Origin: Paenirhodobacter ferrireducens
GTDB lineage: Bacteria > Pseudomonadota > Alphaproteobacteria > Rhodobacterales > Rhodobacteraceae
Length of the DNA stretch: 64,000 nucleotides
Assembly: GCF_004022265.1 (NCBI RefSeq)
Contig: NZ_SAVB01000006.1
Coordinates: 62,001-126,000 of the forward strand
Direction of reading: 5' to 3'
The notes under the pieces were generated by a model. The model ran no database searches. It worked only from the letters and a program-made list of their open reading frames with translations, and was not told the origin of the DNA. Every line of letters starts with the position of its first letter. Positions within the stretch are counted from its first letter, which is position 1. Shown piece after piece: positions 52,257-60,535 of this stretch. Made by a program: the position numbers and the translations under genes.

Positions 52257-54239
52257 ATGACCCAGTTCGATCACCTTCCCGCCACGCTGCAAGAGGCGTT
52301 GGCCGAGAAGGGCTATGCCGCCCTCACCCCCGTTCAGGAGGCGGTTTCCGATCCGGGGCTGTCCGGGCGCGATCTGCTGGTCTCGGCGCAGACGGGCTCG
52401 GGCAAGACCGTGGCCTTCGGTCTTGCCATGGCCTCCGAGTTGATTGGCGAGGAGGGCATCCCGCCCTATGCCGATCTGCCGCGGGCTCTGGTCGTGGCGC
52501 CGACGCGCGAACTGGCCCAGCAGGTCAGCCGCGAGCTTGCCTGGCTTTACGCCCGGGCGGGCGCGGTGATCGCCGGCGCCGTCGGCGGCATGGATGCGCG
52601 GGCGGAACGGCGGGCGCTTGAACGCGGCGCGCATATCGTCGTCGGCACCCCGGGCCGGATCTGCGACCACATCCGCCGCGGCGCGCTCGATCTGAGCGAG
52701 CTGAAGGTCGTCACCCTCGACGAGGCCGACGAGATGCTCGACCTCGGCTTCCGCGAGGATCTCGAGTTCATCCTCGAGACCGCGCCCGAGACCCGCCGCA
52801 CGCTGATGTTCTCGGCGACCGTGCCGGCCGAGATCGCCCGCCTCGCCGCGACCTTCCAGCGCGATGCCGAACGCATTTCGACCATCTCGGCGCGCAGCCA
52901 GCACGCCGACATCGACTATCGCGCCCTCGTCGTCGACAAGACCGACCGCGAGAACGCCATCGTCAACCTGCTGCGCTTCCACGAACCGGAGCGCGCGATC
53001 GTCTTCTGTTCGACCCGCGCCGCGGTCACCCACCTGACCGGCAAGCTGCTGAACCGCGGCTTCTCGGTGGTGGCGCTCTCGGGCGAACTGACGCAGGACG
53101 AACGCTCGCGCGCGCTGCAGATGCTGCGCGACGGCCGGGCCCGGGTCTGCATCGCGACCGACGTCGCGGCGCGTGGCATCGACCTGCCGGGGCTGGAACT
53201 TGTCGTGCACGCCGACCTGCCGCAGAACAAGGAAGCGCTGCTGCACCGTTCGGGCCGCACCGGCCGCGCCGGGGCAAAGGGGATCTCGGCGCTGGTGGTG
53301 CCGCTGAACCTGCGCTCGAAGGGCGAACGGCTGCTGCGCGAGGCGGGCGTGAGCGCCACCTGGGAAAGTGCGCCGGGCCCCGAAGAGATCTTCGCCCGCG
53401 ACGAGGAACGCATGCTGCAGCAGGCGGTGCTGACCGAGGCGCCGACCGCCGATGAGCTCGACGGCATCGAGCGCCTGCTTGAGGCGTTCGAGCCGCGCGC
53501 GCTGGCCGCTGCCGTGCTGCGCAACTTCCGCGCCGCGCGCTCGGCGCCCGAGGATCTGGTGCCGGTCACGCTCGACGGGCCGAAGCCGCGCGCCCGCGAG
53601 GAGTTTGGCAATTCGCGCTGGTTCCGGCTGACCATGGGCCACGACCAGTGGGTCGACCCGAAATGGCTTCTGCCGATGCTGTGCCGCGCGGGCGACCTGA
53701 CCCGGCGCGACATCGGCATGATCCGGGTGATGCAGGACCACACCTTCGTGCAGATCCACGCCGAAGCCGCTGCCCGGTTCGAGGCCGGGCTGGCCCCCTC
53801 GATGGTGATGGAAGACAAATGCACCGTCACGCCGCTCGCCGAGGCCCCCGAAGGGCTCGACCGTCCGGCACCGCGCCCGTCGCGCTGGTCGAAGAGCGAC
53901 GACGACCGCGGCCCGCGCAAGCCGCACCGCAAGGGGCAGGGCTGGGGCGACGGCGCGCCGAAGCCCGCGCGCAAATATGACCGCGCCGAAGGCGAGGGCG
54001 CGCCGCGCCCGGCGCGCAAGTTCGACCGCCCCGAAGGCGAGGGTGGTGCGCCGAAGGCCCGCAAGGCCGCCCCCTGGGCGCGCGAGGGCGGCCATGGCGC
54101 CGCCGCGAAGGACGCGGCCCCGAAGGCGAAATACGCGAAGGGCGGCAAGCCCGCCGACAAATACGCCGGCAAGCCCGCGGGCAAGTTCGCCGGCAAGCCG
54201 GGCGGCAAGCCCGGGCCGAAGACCTTCCGCGGCAAATGA
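52257..54239 (+). CDS. DEAD-box RNA helicase, DeaD/CsdA-like
   Basis: This 660-residue helicase has motifs A-Q-T-G-S-G-K-T, P-T-R-E-L-A, T-P-G-R-I, D-E-A-D, S-A-T, A-R-G-I-D and H-R-S-G-R-T-G-R-A-G. Residues about 465-550 form a DbpA-type RNA-binding domain. The last 100 residues are a basic low-complexity tail with repeated A-R-K-(Y/F)-D-R and K-P-A-G-K-(Y/F)-A-G-K units. The likely role is ribosome assembly or cold-stress mRNA unwinding. It is monocistronic, with a terminator at 54252. Confidence 0.9.
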   Translation: MTQFDHLPATLQEALAEKGYAALTPVQEAVSDPGLSGRDLLVSAQTGSGKTVAFGLAMASELIGEEGIPPYADLPRALVVAPTRELAQQVSRELAWLYARAGAVIAGAVGGMDARAERRALERGAHIVVGTPGRICDHIRRGALDLSELKVVTLDEADEMLDLGFREDLEFILETAPETRRTLMFSATVPAEIARLAATFQRDAERISTISARSQHADIDYRALVVDKTDRENAIVNLLRFHEPERAIVFCSTRAAVTHLTGKLLNRGFSVVALSGELTQDERSRALQMLRDGRARVCIATDVAARGIDLPGLELVVHADLPQNKEALLHRSGRTGRAGAKGISALVVPLNLRSKGERLLREAGVSATWESAPGPEEIFARDEERMLQQAVLTEAPTADELDGIERLLEAFEPRALAAAVLRNFRAARSAPEDLVPVTLDGPKPRAREEFGNSRWFRLTMGHDQWVDPKWLLPMLCRAGDLTRRDIGMIRVMQDHTFVQIHAEAAARFEAGLAPSMVMEDKCTVTPLAEAPEGLDRPAPRPSRWSKSDDDRGPRKPHRKGQGWGDGAPKPARKYDRAEGEGAPRPARKFDRPEGEGGAPKARKAAPWAREGGHGAAAKDAAPKAKYAKGGKPADKYAGKPAGKFAGKPGGKPGPKTFRGK

Positions 54240-54251
54240 TCCACGCATGAC

Positions 54252-54276
54252 AAAAGGGGCCTCGCGGCCCCTTTTT
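54252..54276. terminator. bidirectional terminator between helicase and hemE
   Basis: AAAAGGGGCC-TCGC-GGCCCCTTTTT is a perfect 6-bp stem flanked by A and T tracts, between convergent genes. Confidence 0.87.
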
Positions 54277-54327
54277 CTTGGCAGAAATGCTCATCTTCGC
54301 CGGGCGCCGGCCCCGACGGTCGTGGGC

Positions 54328-55359
54328 TTACCCCTTGCGGATCGTCTCGACCATCAGCGCGACATTCTCGGGATCGGCGTCGGGGGTGATGCCATGGCCG
54401 AGGTTGAAGATATGCGGCCCCTTCGAGAAGGCGCGCACCACCGCGCGCGTGGCCTCGACCAGCGCGTCGCCGCCTGTCACCATGTGCCGGGGGTCAAGGT
54501 TGCCTTGCACGCAGCCGTCCTTCTGCACGTTTGCCGCCGCCCACTCGGCCGAGACCGAATTGTCGATCGCGACGCAATCGGCGCCGGTCTTCTTCGCAAA
54601 GCCCACATAGCCTTCGCCGGCCTCGCGCGGGAAGGCGATGACCGGCAGGCCCGGGAAGCGCGCCTTCAGCTCCGCGATGATCCGTGCCGTGGGGGCCACC
54701 GCGAAATCCTCGAAATCCTGGCCCTTCAGGCTGCCCGCCCAGCTGTCGAACAGCTTGACGACCTCGGCCCCGGCCTCGACTTGCTTCGCCAGATACTCGA
54801 TCGTCGCCTCGGTCAGCCGGTCGATGATGCCGGCGAAGGTGGCGCGGTCTGTGGCCTTCAGCGCATGCGCCGGGCCCTGATCGCGGGTGCCGCGGCCGGC
54901 GATCATGTAGGTCGCGACGGTCCAGGGCGCGCCGGCGAAACCGATCAGCGTCGTTTCCGACGGCAGCTCGCGGCGCAGGATCCGCACCGTCTCGTAGATC
55001 GGGGCGAGCGTGTCGTGGATGTCGTCACGGCCCTTCAGCGCGGCCAGTTCGGCGGGCGTCGTGGTGGTCGACATCCGCGGTCCCTCGCCGGTCTCGAACC
55101 ACAGATCGACGCCAAGCGCCTGCGGCAGAAGCAGGATGTCTGCGAACAGGATCGCCGCGTCGAACCCATAGCGGCGGATCGGCTGCAGCGTGACCTCGGC
55201 CGCCAGCTCGGAATTGTAGCACAGCGAGAGGAAATCTCCCGCCTGGGCCCGGGTCGCGCGATATTCGGGCAGGTAGCGGCCCGCCTGCCGCATCATCCAG
55301 ACCGGAGGGGTGGGCAGCACCTCGCCACGCAGGGCGCGCAGGATCGTCTTGTCGCTCAT
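54328..55359 (-). CDS. hemE: uroporphyrinogen decarboxylase
   Basis: HemE decarboxylates uroporphyrinogen III to coproporphyrinogen III, the substrate of HemF and HemN. The 343-residue protein has [15 protein letters not shown] near the N terminus (substrate-binding arginine), F-A-D-I-L (catalytic aspartate) and [14 protein letters not shown] and the late F-N-L-G-H-G-I complete the set. AAGGAGATCCCG precedes the ATG. It is divergent from hemC across 106 bases. Confidence 0.96.
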   Translation of the reverse strand: MSDKTILRALRGEVLPTPPVWMMRQAGRYLPEYRATRAQAGDFLSLCYNSELAAEVTLQPIRRYGFDAAILFADILLLPQALGVDLWFETGEGPRMSTTTTPAELAALKGRDDIHDTLAPIYETVRILRRELPSETTLIGFAGAPWTVATYMIAGRGTRDQGPAHALKATDRATFAGIIDRLTEATIEYLAKQVEAGAEVVKLFDSWAGSLKGQDFEDFAVAPTARIIAELKARFPGLPVIAFPREAGEGYVGFAKKTGADCVAIDNSVSAEWAAANVQKDGCVQGNLDPRHMVTGGDALVEATRAVVRAFSKGPHIFNLGHGITPDADPENVALMVETIRKG

Positions 55360-55465
55360 CGGGATCTCCTTTGCCCCTCTTCATCGCGGGCTGCGGCCGA
55401 TTGTCAAGCATTGCGCGCGCGCGCCCCGCTTGCACGGGCAATCGGTCGCGGCTATGCCGTGGGCC

Positions 55466-56419
55466 ATGAAACAGATGCCCTCCGCAACGGACCCGCTGAA
55501 GATCGGCACCCGCGGCTCGCCGCTCGCGCTCGCGCAGGCCTATGAGACCCGCGCGCGGCTCAGTGCGGCGCATGACCTGCCGCCGGAGGCCTTCGAGATC
55601 GTGGTGATCCGCACCACCGGCGACAATGCCGCGCTGATCGCGGCCGATCAGCCGCTCAAGGCGCTTGGCGGCAAGGGCCTGTTCACCAAGGAGATCGAGG
55701 AGGCGCTTGCCTCGGGTGCGATCGACATCGCGGTGCATTCGATGAAGGACATGCCGACGGCCCAGCCCGAGGGGCTGCTGCTTGACTGCTTTCTGCCGCG
55801 CGAGGACACGCGCGACGCCTTCGTCTCGATGCGCTACGCAAGCCTCGCCGACCTGCCCGAGGGGGCGGTCGTCGGCTCGTCGAGCCTGCGCCGGCGCGCG
55901 CAGCTGGCGAACCGCCGGCCCGACCTGAAGCTGGTCGAGTTCCGCGGCAATGTGCAGACCCGGTTGAAGAAGCTCGAGGACGGGGTGGCGGATGCCACCT
56001 TCCTCGCCATGGCCGGGCTGAACCGTCTGGGCAAGGCCGAGGTCGCGCGCTCGGCGATCGGCCCCGACGAGATGCTGCCCGCCGTCGCGCAGGGCGCCAT
56101 CGGGATCGAGCGGCGCGCCGCCGACAGCCGTTGCGCCGACCTGCTCGCGGCGATCCACGACGGCCCGACCGGGCTGCGGCTGGCGGCCGAGCGCAGCTTC
56201 CTCGCCACGCTCGACGGCTCGTGCGAGACCCCGATCGCGGGTCTGGCCGAGATCCTCGGCGACCGGCTCTGGCTGCGCGGCGAGATCCTGCGCCCGGACG
56301 GCTCCGAGTCGATCTCGGGCGAGGCGCATGGCGCGCTGACCGAAGGCGCTGCACTTGGCGCCGATCTGGCGCGCCGACTGCTCGCGCAGGCGCCGAAAGG
56401 CTTTTTCGACTGGCGCTGA
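55466..56419 (+). CDS. hemC: porphobilinogen deaminase (hydroxymethylbilane synthase)
   Basis: HemC joins four porphobilinogens into hydroxymethylbilane. The 317-residue protein has I-G-T-R-G-S-P-L-A-L-A-Q at 13-24, G-K-G-L-F-T-K-E at 69-76, H-S-M-K-D at 91-95 and G-S-S-S-L-R-R at 137-143. The cofactor-binding cysteine is C253 in D-G-S-C-E-T-P. Candidate starts at 55454, 55466 and 55475 all lack a clear ribosome-binding site; I chose the middle one on length. It is divergent from hemE, so the short gap probably carries both promoters. Confidence 0.94.
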   Translation: MKQMPSATDPLKIGTRGSPLALAQAYETRARLSAAHDLPPEAFEIVVIRTTGDNAALIAADQPLKALGGKGLFTKEIEEALASGAIDIAVHSMKDMPTAQPEGLLLDCFLPREDTRDAFVSMRYASLADLPEGAVVGSSSLRRRAQLANRRPDLKLVEFRGNVQTRLKKLEDGVADATFLAMAGLNRLGKAEVARSAIGPDEMLPAVAQGAIGIERRAADSRCADLLAAIHDGPTGLRLAAERSFLATLDGSCETPIAGLAEILGDRLWLRGEILRPDGSESISGEAHGALTEGAALGADLARRLLAQAPKGFFDWR

Positions 56420-56512
56420 GCCGGCCGCGATGACGGTTGCCTCCGGGGGCGGTGGCGCGACCTGCGCCCGAACGCCCCGGGGCGGCGGCCGCCGCATCCA
56501 CGGGAGACCCAT

Positions 56513-57889
56513 ATGACCCTTCTTGACCGCCTGCGTGACCTGCTTGGCCCCGCCCATGTGCTGACCGGTGACGATACTGCGGGCTACCGCGACGACTGGA
56601 CCGGGCACTACCACTGGACCCCGCTCGCGGTGCTGCGCCCGGGCTCGACTGAGGAGGTTTCGGCGGTGCTGCGGCTGGCCAGCGAGACCGGCACGCCGGT
56701 GGTGCCGGTGGGCGGCAACACCGGGCTGAACGGGGGGGCCGCGGCCGAGGGCGCGCTGATGCTGTCGCTTGCACGGATGAACCGGCTGCGCGAGGTGAAC
56801 CCGGCGGCGCGCACGATCACCGCCGAGGCGGGGGTGATCCTCGAGACGCTGCACGACGAGGCGGCGCGGCACGGGCTTGTCTTCCCGCTGACCTTCGGGG
56901 CGAAGGGCTCGGCGATGGTGGGCGGGTTCCTCTCGACCAATGCCGGCGGCTCGAACGTGCTGCGCTATGGCAATGCGCGGGCGCTGTGCCTTGGCATCGA
57001 GGTGGTGCTGGCCGACGGGCGGGTGATGAACCTGCTGACCGGGCTGCACAAGGACAACAGCGGCTATGACCTGCGCGATCTGATGATCGGCGCCGAGGGG
57101 ACGCTCGGCGTCATCACCGCGGCGGTGCTGAAACTGGCGCCTGCGCCCGTCGCCCATGCGACCGCGCTTCTGGGCATGGACACGCTCGCGGGGGCGCTCG
57201 CACTGTTGCACCGGCTGCAGGCCGGCAGCGGCGGCGCCGTCGAGGCCTTCGAGTTCATGCCCGCCCATTACATGGAGCGTCTCGGCCGGCTGAAGCCCGA
57301 GCTCGCCTGCCCGTTCGAGCCCTGTGCGGTGAACGTGATGGTCGAGATCGCGACCACCATCGCCGGCGAGGACCCGGTCGAGCGGCTGGAAACCCTGCTC
57401 GAGGCCGCGCTCGAGGACGGCTCGCTCACCGAGGCGGTGGTGGCGACCTCGGAGGCGCAACGCCGCCGGCTCTGGACGATGCGCGAATCCGCGGCCGAGA
57501 TCACCTTCGTGCAGCCGGTGATGGTCGACACCGATGTGGCGCTCCCGCTCGACCGGCTGCAGGAGTTCCTGACCCGGATGGAAGAGCGGCTCGCCACGCT
57601 CGACCCCGAGGCCGAGGTCTTCCTGGTGGCGCATCTGGGCGACGGCAACATCCACTATTCCGTCTATCCGGGCCGCGACGAGGCGAGCCATCTGGCCGCG
57701 ATCCGCGCCGCGATCGCCGGCGAGGCGGTGGCGCTTGGCGGCAGCTTCTCGGCCGAGCATGGGGTGGGGCTGTCGAAGCGCGCCACGCTCGCCGCGCACA
57801 AGGACCCGGTCGCGCTGAGCGTGATGGCGGCAATCAAGGCGGCGCTTGATCCGAAGGGGATCCTAAACCCCGGCAAGATGCTGCCCTGA
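56513..57889 (+). CDS. FAD-linked oxidase, D-2-hydroxyacid dehydrogenase type (GlcD-like)
   Basis: This 458-residue flavoprotein has the FAD-binding PCMH fold with P-V-G-G-N-T-G-L-N-G-G and the G-F-L-S-T-N-A-G-G motif. The C-terminal lactate/glycolate oxidase domain carries H-L-G-D-G-N-I-H and the A-E-H-G-V-G-L motif. Relatives oxidise D-lactate, glycolate or D-2-hydroxyglutarate; which one applies here is not clear. GGGAG precedes the ATG. It follows hemC by 93 bases and may be read through from it. Confidence 0.87.
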   Translation: MTLLDRLRDLLGPAHVLTGDDTAGYRDDWTGHYHWTPLAVLRPGSTEEVSAVLRLASETGTPVVPVGGNTGLNGGAAAEGALMLSLARMNRLREVNPAARTITAEAGVILETLHDEAARHGLVFPLTFGAKGSAMVGGFLSTNAGGSNVLRYGNARALCLGIEVVLADGRVMNLLTGLHKDNSGYDLRDLMIGAEGTLGVITAAVLKLAPAPVAHATALLGMDTLAGALALLHRLQAGSGGAVEAFEFMPAHYMERLGRLKPELACPFEPCAVNVMVEIATTIAGEDPVERLETLLEAALEDGSLTEAVVATSEAQRRRLWTMRESAAEITFVQPVMVDTDVALPLDRLQEFLTRMEERLATLDPEAEVFLVAHLGDGNIHYSVYPGRDEASHLAAIRAAIAGEAVALGGSFSAEHGVGLSKRATLAAHKDPVALSVMAAIKAALDPKGILNPGKMLP

Positions 57890-57964
57890 GCCGCAGGGCG
57901 CCCCCGGCGCCCCCTTGCATCACGCTGCGCCCCGGCGCATGAGGCGGCATTGCCCGAGGTGACG

Positions 57965-59170
57965 ATGCCGTTTCTTGCCCCGTTCCGACCGATCCTGCGT
58001 GACCCCGCGCTGCTGCTCGCCGCCGCGCTGCTGCTGCTTTATGGCGCCCATGCCGCGACGATGGCGCCCTATGTCTCGGCGCTGGCGGTCACCGTCTTCC
58101 ATCTGAGCGACAGCGCCTTTTCGCTGCTTCTGGTGGTGGCCTCGGGGCTCGCCGTCTCGTCCTCGGTGGTGTTCGGCATCCTCGCCGATCAGCGCGCGAA
58201 CCGGCGGGGCATCGCGCTCGTCACCGGGGCGTTCCTGACGCTCGGCACCGGGCTCGTCATCCTTGCCCCGAACGCGCCGGGCTTCGTGGTGGCGCATGCG
58301 TTGCTGCTGCCGCTGTCGGGCTCGTTCTTCGGCCAGCTTTTCGCGCTCGCCCGGCTTGCCGCGACCACCCATCCGGAAGAAGACCGCCGCGCCGTGCAAA
58401 GCACGCTGCGCGCGCTTTTCGCCGTGCCGTGGGTGGTGGTGCTGCCGGTCTGGGCGGTGGCCTTCCGCGCCGGCACGCCGCTGACCGCGGTCTATCCCGT
58501 GTGCCTCACGCTCTCGGTCGCGATCCTCGCCCTCACCGCGCTGTTCTGGCCGCGCGACGGCGCGACGCGCTGGAGCGACACCCGCTCCGGCCTCACCTTC
58601 CGCCAGTCGCTGGGCGAGATCGCCGGCGGGCGGGTGCTGGCGCGGGTGCTGGCGCTTGGCACGATCCATGGCGCGGTGACGCTCTACCTCGTCGTCATCG
58701 GCCTTGTGTTCGAGTTGGTGCCGGGGCGCGGCGCCGGGGCGACGGCGCTTTACGCCGGGATCATGGCCGGGCTCGAGGTGCCCTTCATGCTGGCCTTGCC
58801 GCGCATCCTCGGCCGGGTCGAGGCGCGCAGCCTGATCTGGGTGGGGATGGCGCTTTACGCCGTCCACCTCGCCGGCATCCCGCTTCTGGCCGGCACCCCC
58901 TTCGTCTGGCTCTTGATGCTGCCGGGTGCCGCGGGGGGCGCGATCGTGCTGACCCAGCCGATGGCCTATCTGCAGGAGCTGCTCAGCGACCGCCCGGGTG
59001 CCGGCGCCTCGCTGATGGCCTTGCAGAAACTGGCGGGCGACGGCATCTGCGCCGCCACCTTCGCGATCGGCACGGCCCTTGGCGGCTATGGGCTTGTGGC
59101 CGGGCTGGGCGCGGGGCTGGGCGTTCTTGGCGCCGGCATGCTGTGGTGGATGGACCGCCGCCCGGTCTGA
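57965..59170 (+). CDS. MFS transporter, sugar-efflux-like
   Basis: This 401-residue inner-membrane protein has about twelve helices, starting R-P-I-L-R-D-P-A-L-L-L-A-A-A-L-L-L-L-Y-G-A. The loop after helix 2 reads G-I-L-A-D-Q-R-A-N-R-R, as in major facilitators of the SET sugar-efflux group. The substrate is unknown. Upstream TTG (57950) and GTG (57959) codons are alternative starts; the ATG was preferred without a strong ribosome-binding site to decide. Its stop is two bases from the convergent tesA stop. Confidence 0.8.
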   Translation: MPFLAPFRPILRDPALLLAAALLLLYGAHAATMAPYVSALAVTVFHLSDSAFSLLLVVASGLAVSSSVVFGILADQRANRRGIALVTGAFLTLGTGLVILAPNAPGFVVAHALLLPLSGSFFGQLFALARLAATTHPEEDRRAVQSTLRALFAVPWVVVLPVWAVAFRAGTPLTAVYPVCLTLSVAILALTALFWPRDGATRWSDTRSGLTFRQSLGEIAGGRVLARVLALGTIHGAVTLYLVVIGLVFELVPGRGAGATALYAGIMAGLEVPFMLALPRILGRVEARSLIWVGMALYAVHLAGIPLLAGTPFVWLLMLPGAAGGAIVLTQPMAYLQELLSDRPGAGASLMALQKLAGDGICAATFAIGTALGGYGLVAGLGAGLGVLGAGMLWWMDRRPV

Positions 59171-59172
59171 GC

Positions 59173-59865
59173 TCAGGGCGCGGGCTGCGCCTTTGCCAGC
59201 AGTTCGAGCACCTTCGGACCAAGTTCCGCCACCACCAGCTTCACCCCCGCGGCCGAGGGGTGGATGTTGTCGCCCTGCATCAGCCCGCGCGCGGCGCGCT
59301 CCTCGGGCGGCAGCGCGGCAATCGGCGCGAGCAGATCGGGCAGCAGCAGGGCGTGATACTTCGCCGCAAGCGCCGGCCAGATCGCGTCGAACTCGGCCTT
59401 GTAGGCGGGGCCGTAATTGCCGGGCGCGGGCAGCCCGACCAGCAGAACCGGCAGCCCGCGCGCCGCCACGGCAGACAGGATCGCATCGAGGTTCGCGCGC
59501 GCCGCGGCGGGCGGCAGGCCGCGCAGCAGGTCGTTGCCGCCAAGTTCCACGATCACCGCGTCGATCCCGGGCGTCAGCGACCAGTCGATCCGCGCCCGCC
59601 CGCCGGCGGTGGTGTCGCCCGAGACGCCTGCGTTCACCACCTGCACCGCGGTCCCCTGCGCGGCGAGCCAGTCCTGCAGCTGCGGCACCAGACCCTCGCC
59701 CGGCATCAGCCCGTAGCCCTGCGTCAGGCTGTCGCCGAAGGCCAGAACCTCGGGCACTTCCGCCGCGGCAGGCAGGGCGAGGGCAAGGAAAGCCGCCGCC
59801 GCCAGCTTGCACAGCCGCGCGCGCGGCCCATATCCGGAGACAGGCACGGAAAAATGGTTTCTCAT
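59173..59865 (-). CDS. tesA: SGNH arylesterase/lysophospholipase TesA-like
   Basis: This 230-residue periplasmic esterase has a signal peptide ending near L-P-A-A-A. It has SGNH blocks F-G-D-S-L-T-Q-G-Y-G (nucleophile serine), the glycine block, G-G-N-D-L-L and D-N-I-H-P (catalytic Asp-His). It is divergent from ybbA as in E. coli. The ATG at 59863-59865 overlaps the ybbA ATG on the other strand by two bases. A GTG at 59847 with GAGAAACC upstream is an alternative start that keeps the signal peptide. Confidence 0.88.
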   Translation of the reverse strand: MRNHFSVPVSGYGPRARLCKLAAAAFLALALPAAAEVPEVLAFGDSLTQGYGLMPGEGLVPQLQDWLAAQGTAVQVVNAGVSGDTTAGGRARIDWSLTPGIDAVIVELGGNDLLRGLPPAAARANLDAILSAVAARGLPVLLVGLPAPGNYGPAYKAEFDAIWPALAAKYHALLLPDLLAPIAALPPEERAARGLMQGDNIHPSAAGVKLVVAELGPKVLELLAKAQPAP

Positions 59866-60535
59866 GACGGACACGGTCCTTTCGCTCGACGACGCCCGGC
59901 TCACCCTTGACGGCAATGCCGGCCCGGTCGAGATCCTGCGCGGCATTTCGCTGAACATCAACCGGGGCGAAAGCGTCGGGCTGACCGGCCCCTCTGGCTC
60001 GGGCAAGTCCTCGCTGCTGATGCTGATGGGCGGGCTGGAACGGGCAAGCGGCGGCCGGGTCACGGCGCTGGGGCAGGACCTGACGGCGATGGACGAGGAT
60101 GCGCTTGCCCGTTTCCGCCGCGGCACGATGGGGATCGTGTTCCAGTCCTTCCATCTGGTGCCGACGATGACGGCGCTCGAAAACGTCGCGTTGCCGCTCG
60201 AGATCGCCGGGGTGGGCGACGCCCGGGCGCGGGCCGAGGCCGAGCTTGCCGCCGTGGGCCTTGCGCATCGGCGCGGCCATTACCCGTCCGAGATGTCGGG
60301 CGGCGAGCAGCAGCGCGTGGCGCTGGCCCGGGCCGTGGCGCCGCGCCCGGCGATCCTGCTCGCCGACGAACCCACCGGCAATCTCGATGCGGCGAACGGG
60401 GCGGCGATCATGGACCTTCTCTTCGGCCTGCGCGACCGGCACGGGGCGACGCTCGTCCTTGTCACCCACGCGCCCGAACTTGCCGCGCGCTGCGACCGGG
60501 TGGTGCAGATCGCCGACGGGCTGGTGCGCGCATGA
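59864..60535 (+). CDS. ybbA: ABC transporter ATPase, YbbA/LolD-like
   Basis: This 223-residue ATPase of the MacB/LolD class has Walker A G-P-S-G-S-G-K-S-S, Q-loop F-Q-S-F, signature M-S-G-G-E-Q-Q-R-V and Walker B I-L-L-A-D-E-P-T-G-N-L-D. It pairs with the FtsX-like permease that overlaps it by four bases (ATGA). The cluster tesA-ybbA-ybbP is conserved widely; its substrate is not established. No clear ribosome-binding site precedes the ATG, which sits directly against the tesA start. Confidence 0.9.
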   Translation: MTDTVLSLDDARLTLDGNAGPVEILRGISLNINRGESVGLTGPSGSGKSSLLMLMGGLERASGGRVTALGQDLTAMDEDALARFRRGTMGIVFQSFHLVPTMTALENVALPLEIAGVGDARARAEAELAAVGLAHRRGHYPSEMSGGEQQRVALARAVAPRPAILLADEPTGNLDAANGAAIMDLLFGLRDRHGATLVLVTHAPELAARCDRVVQIADGLVRA

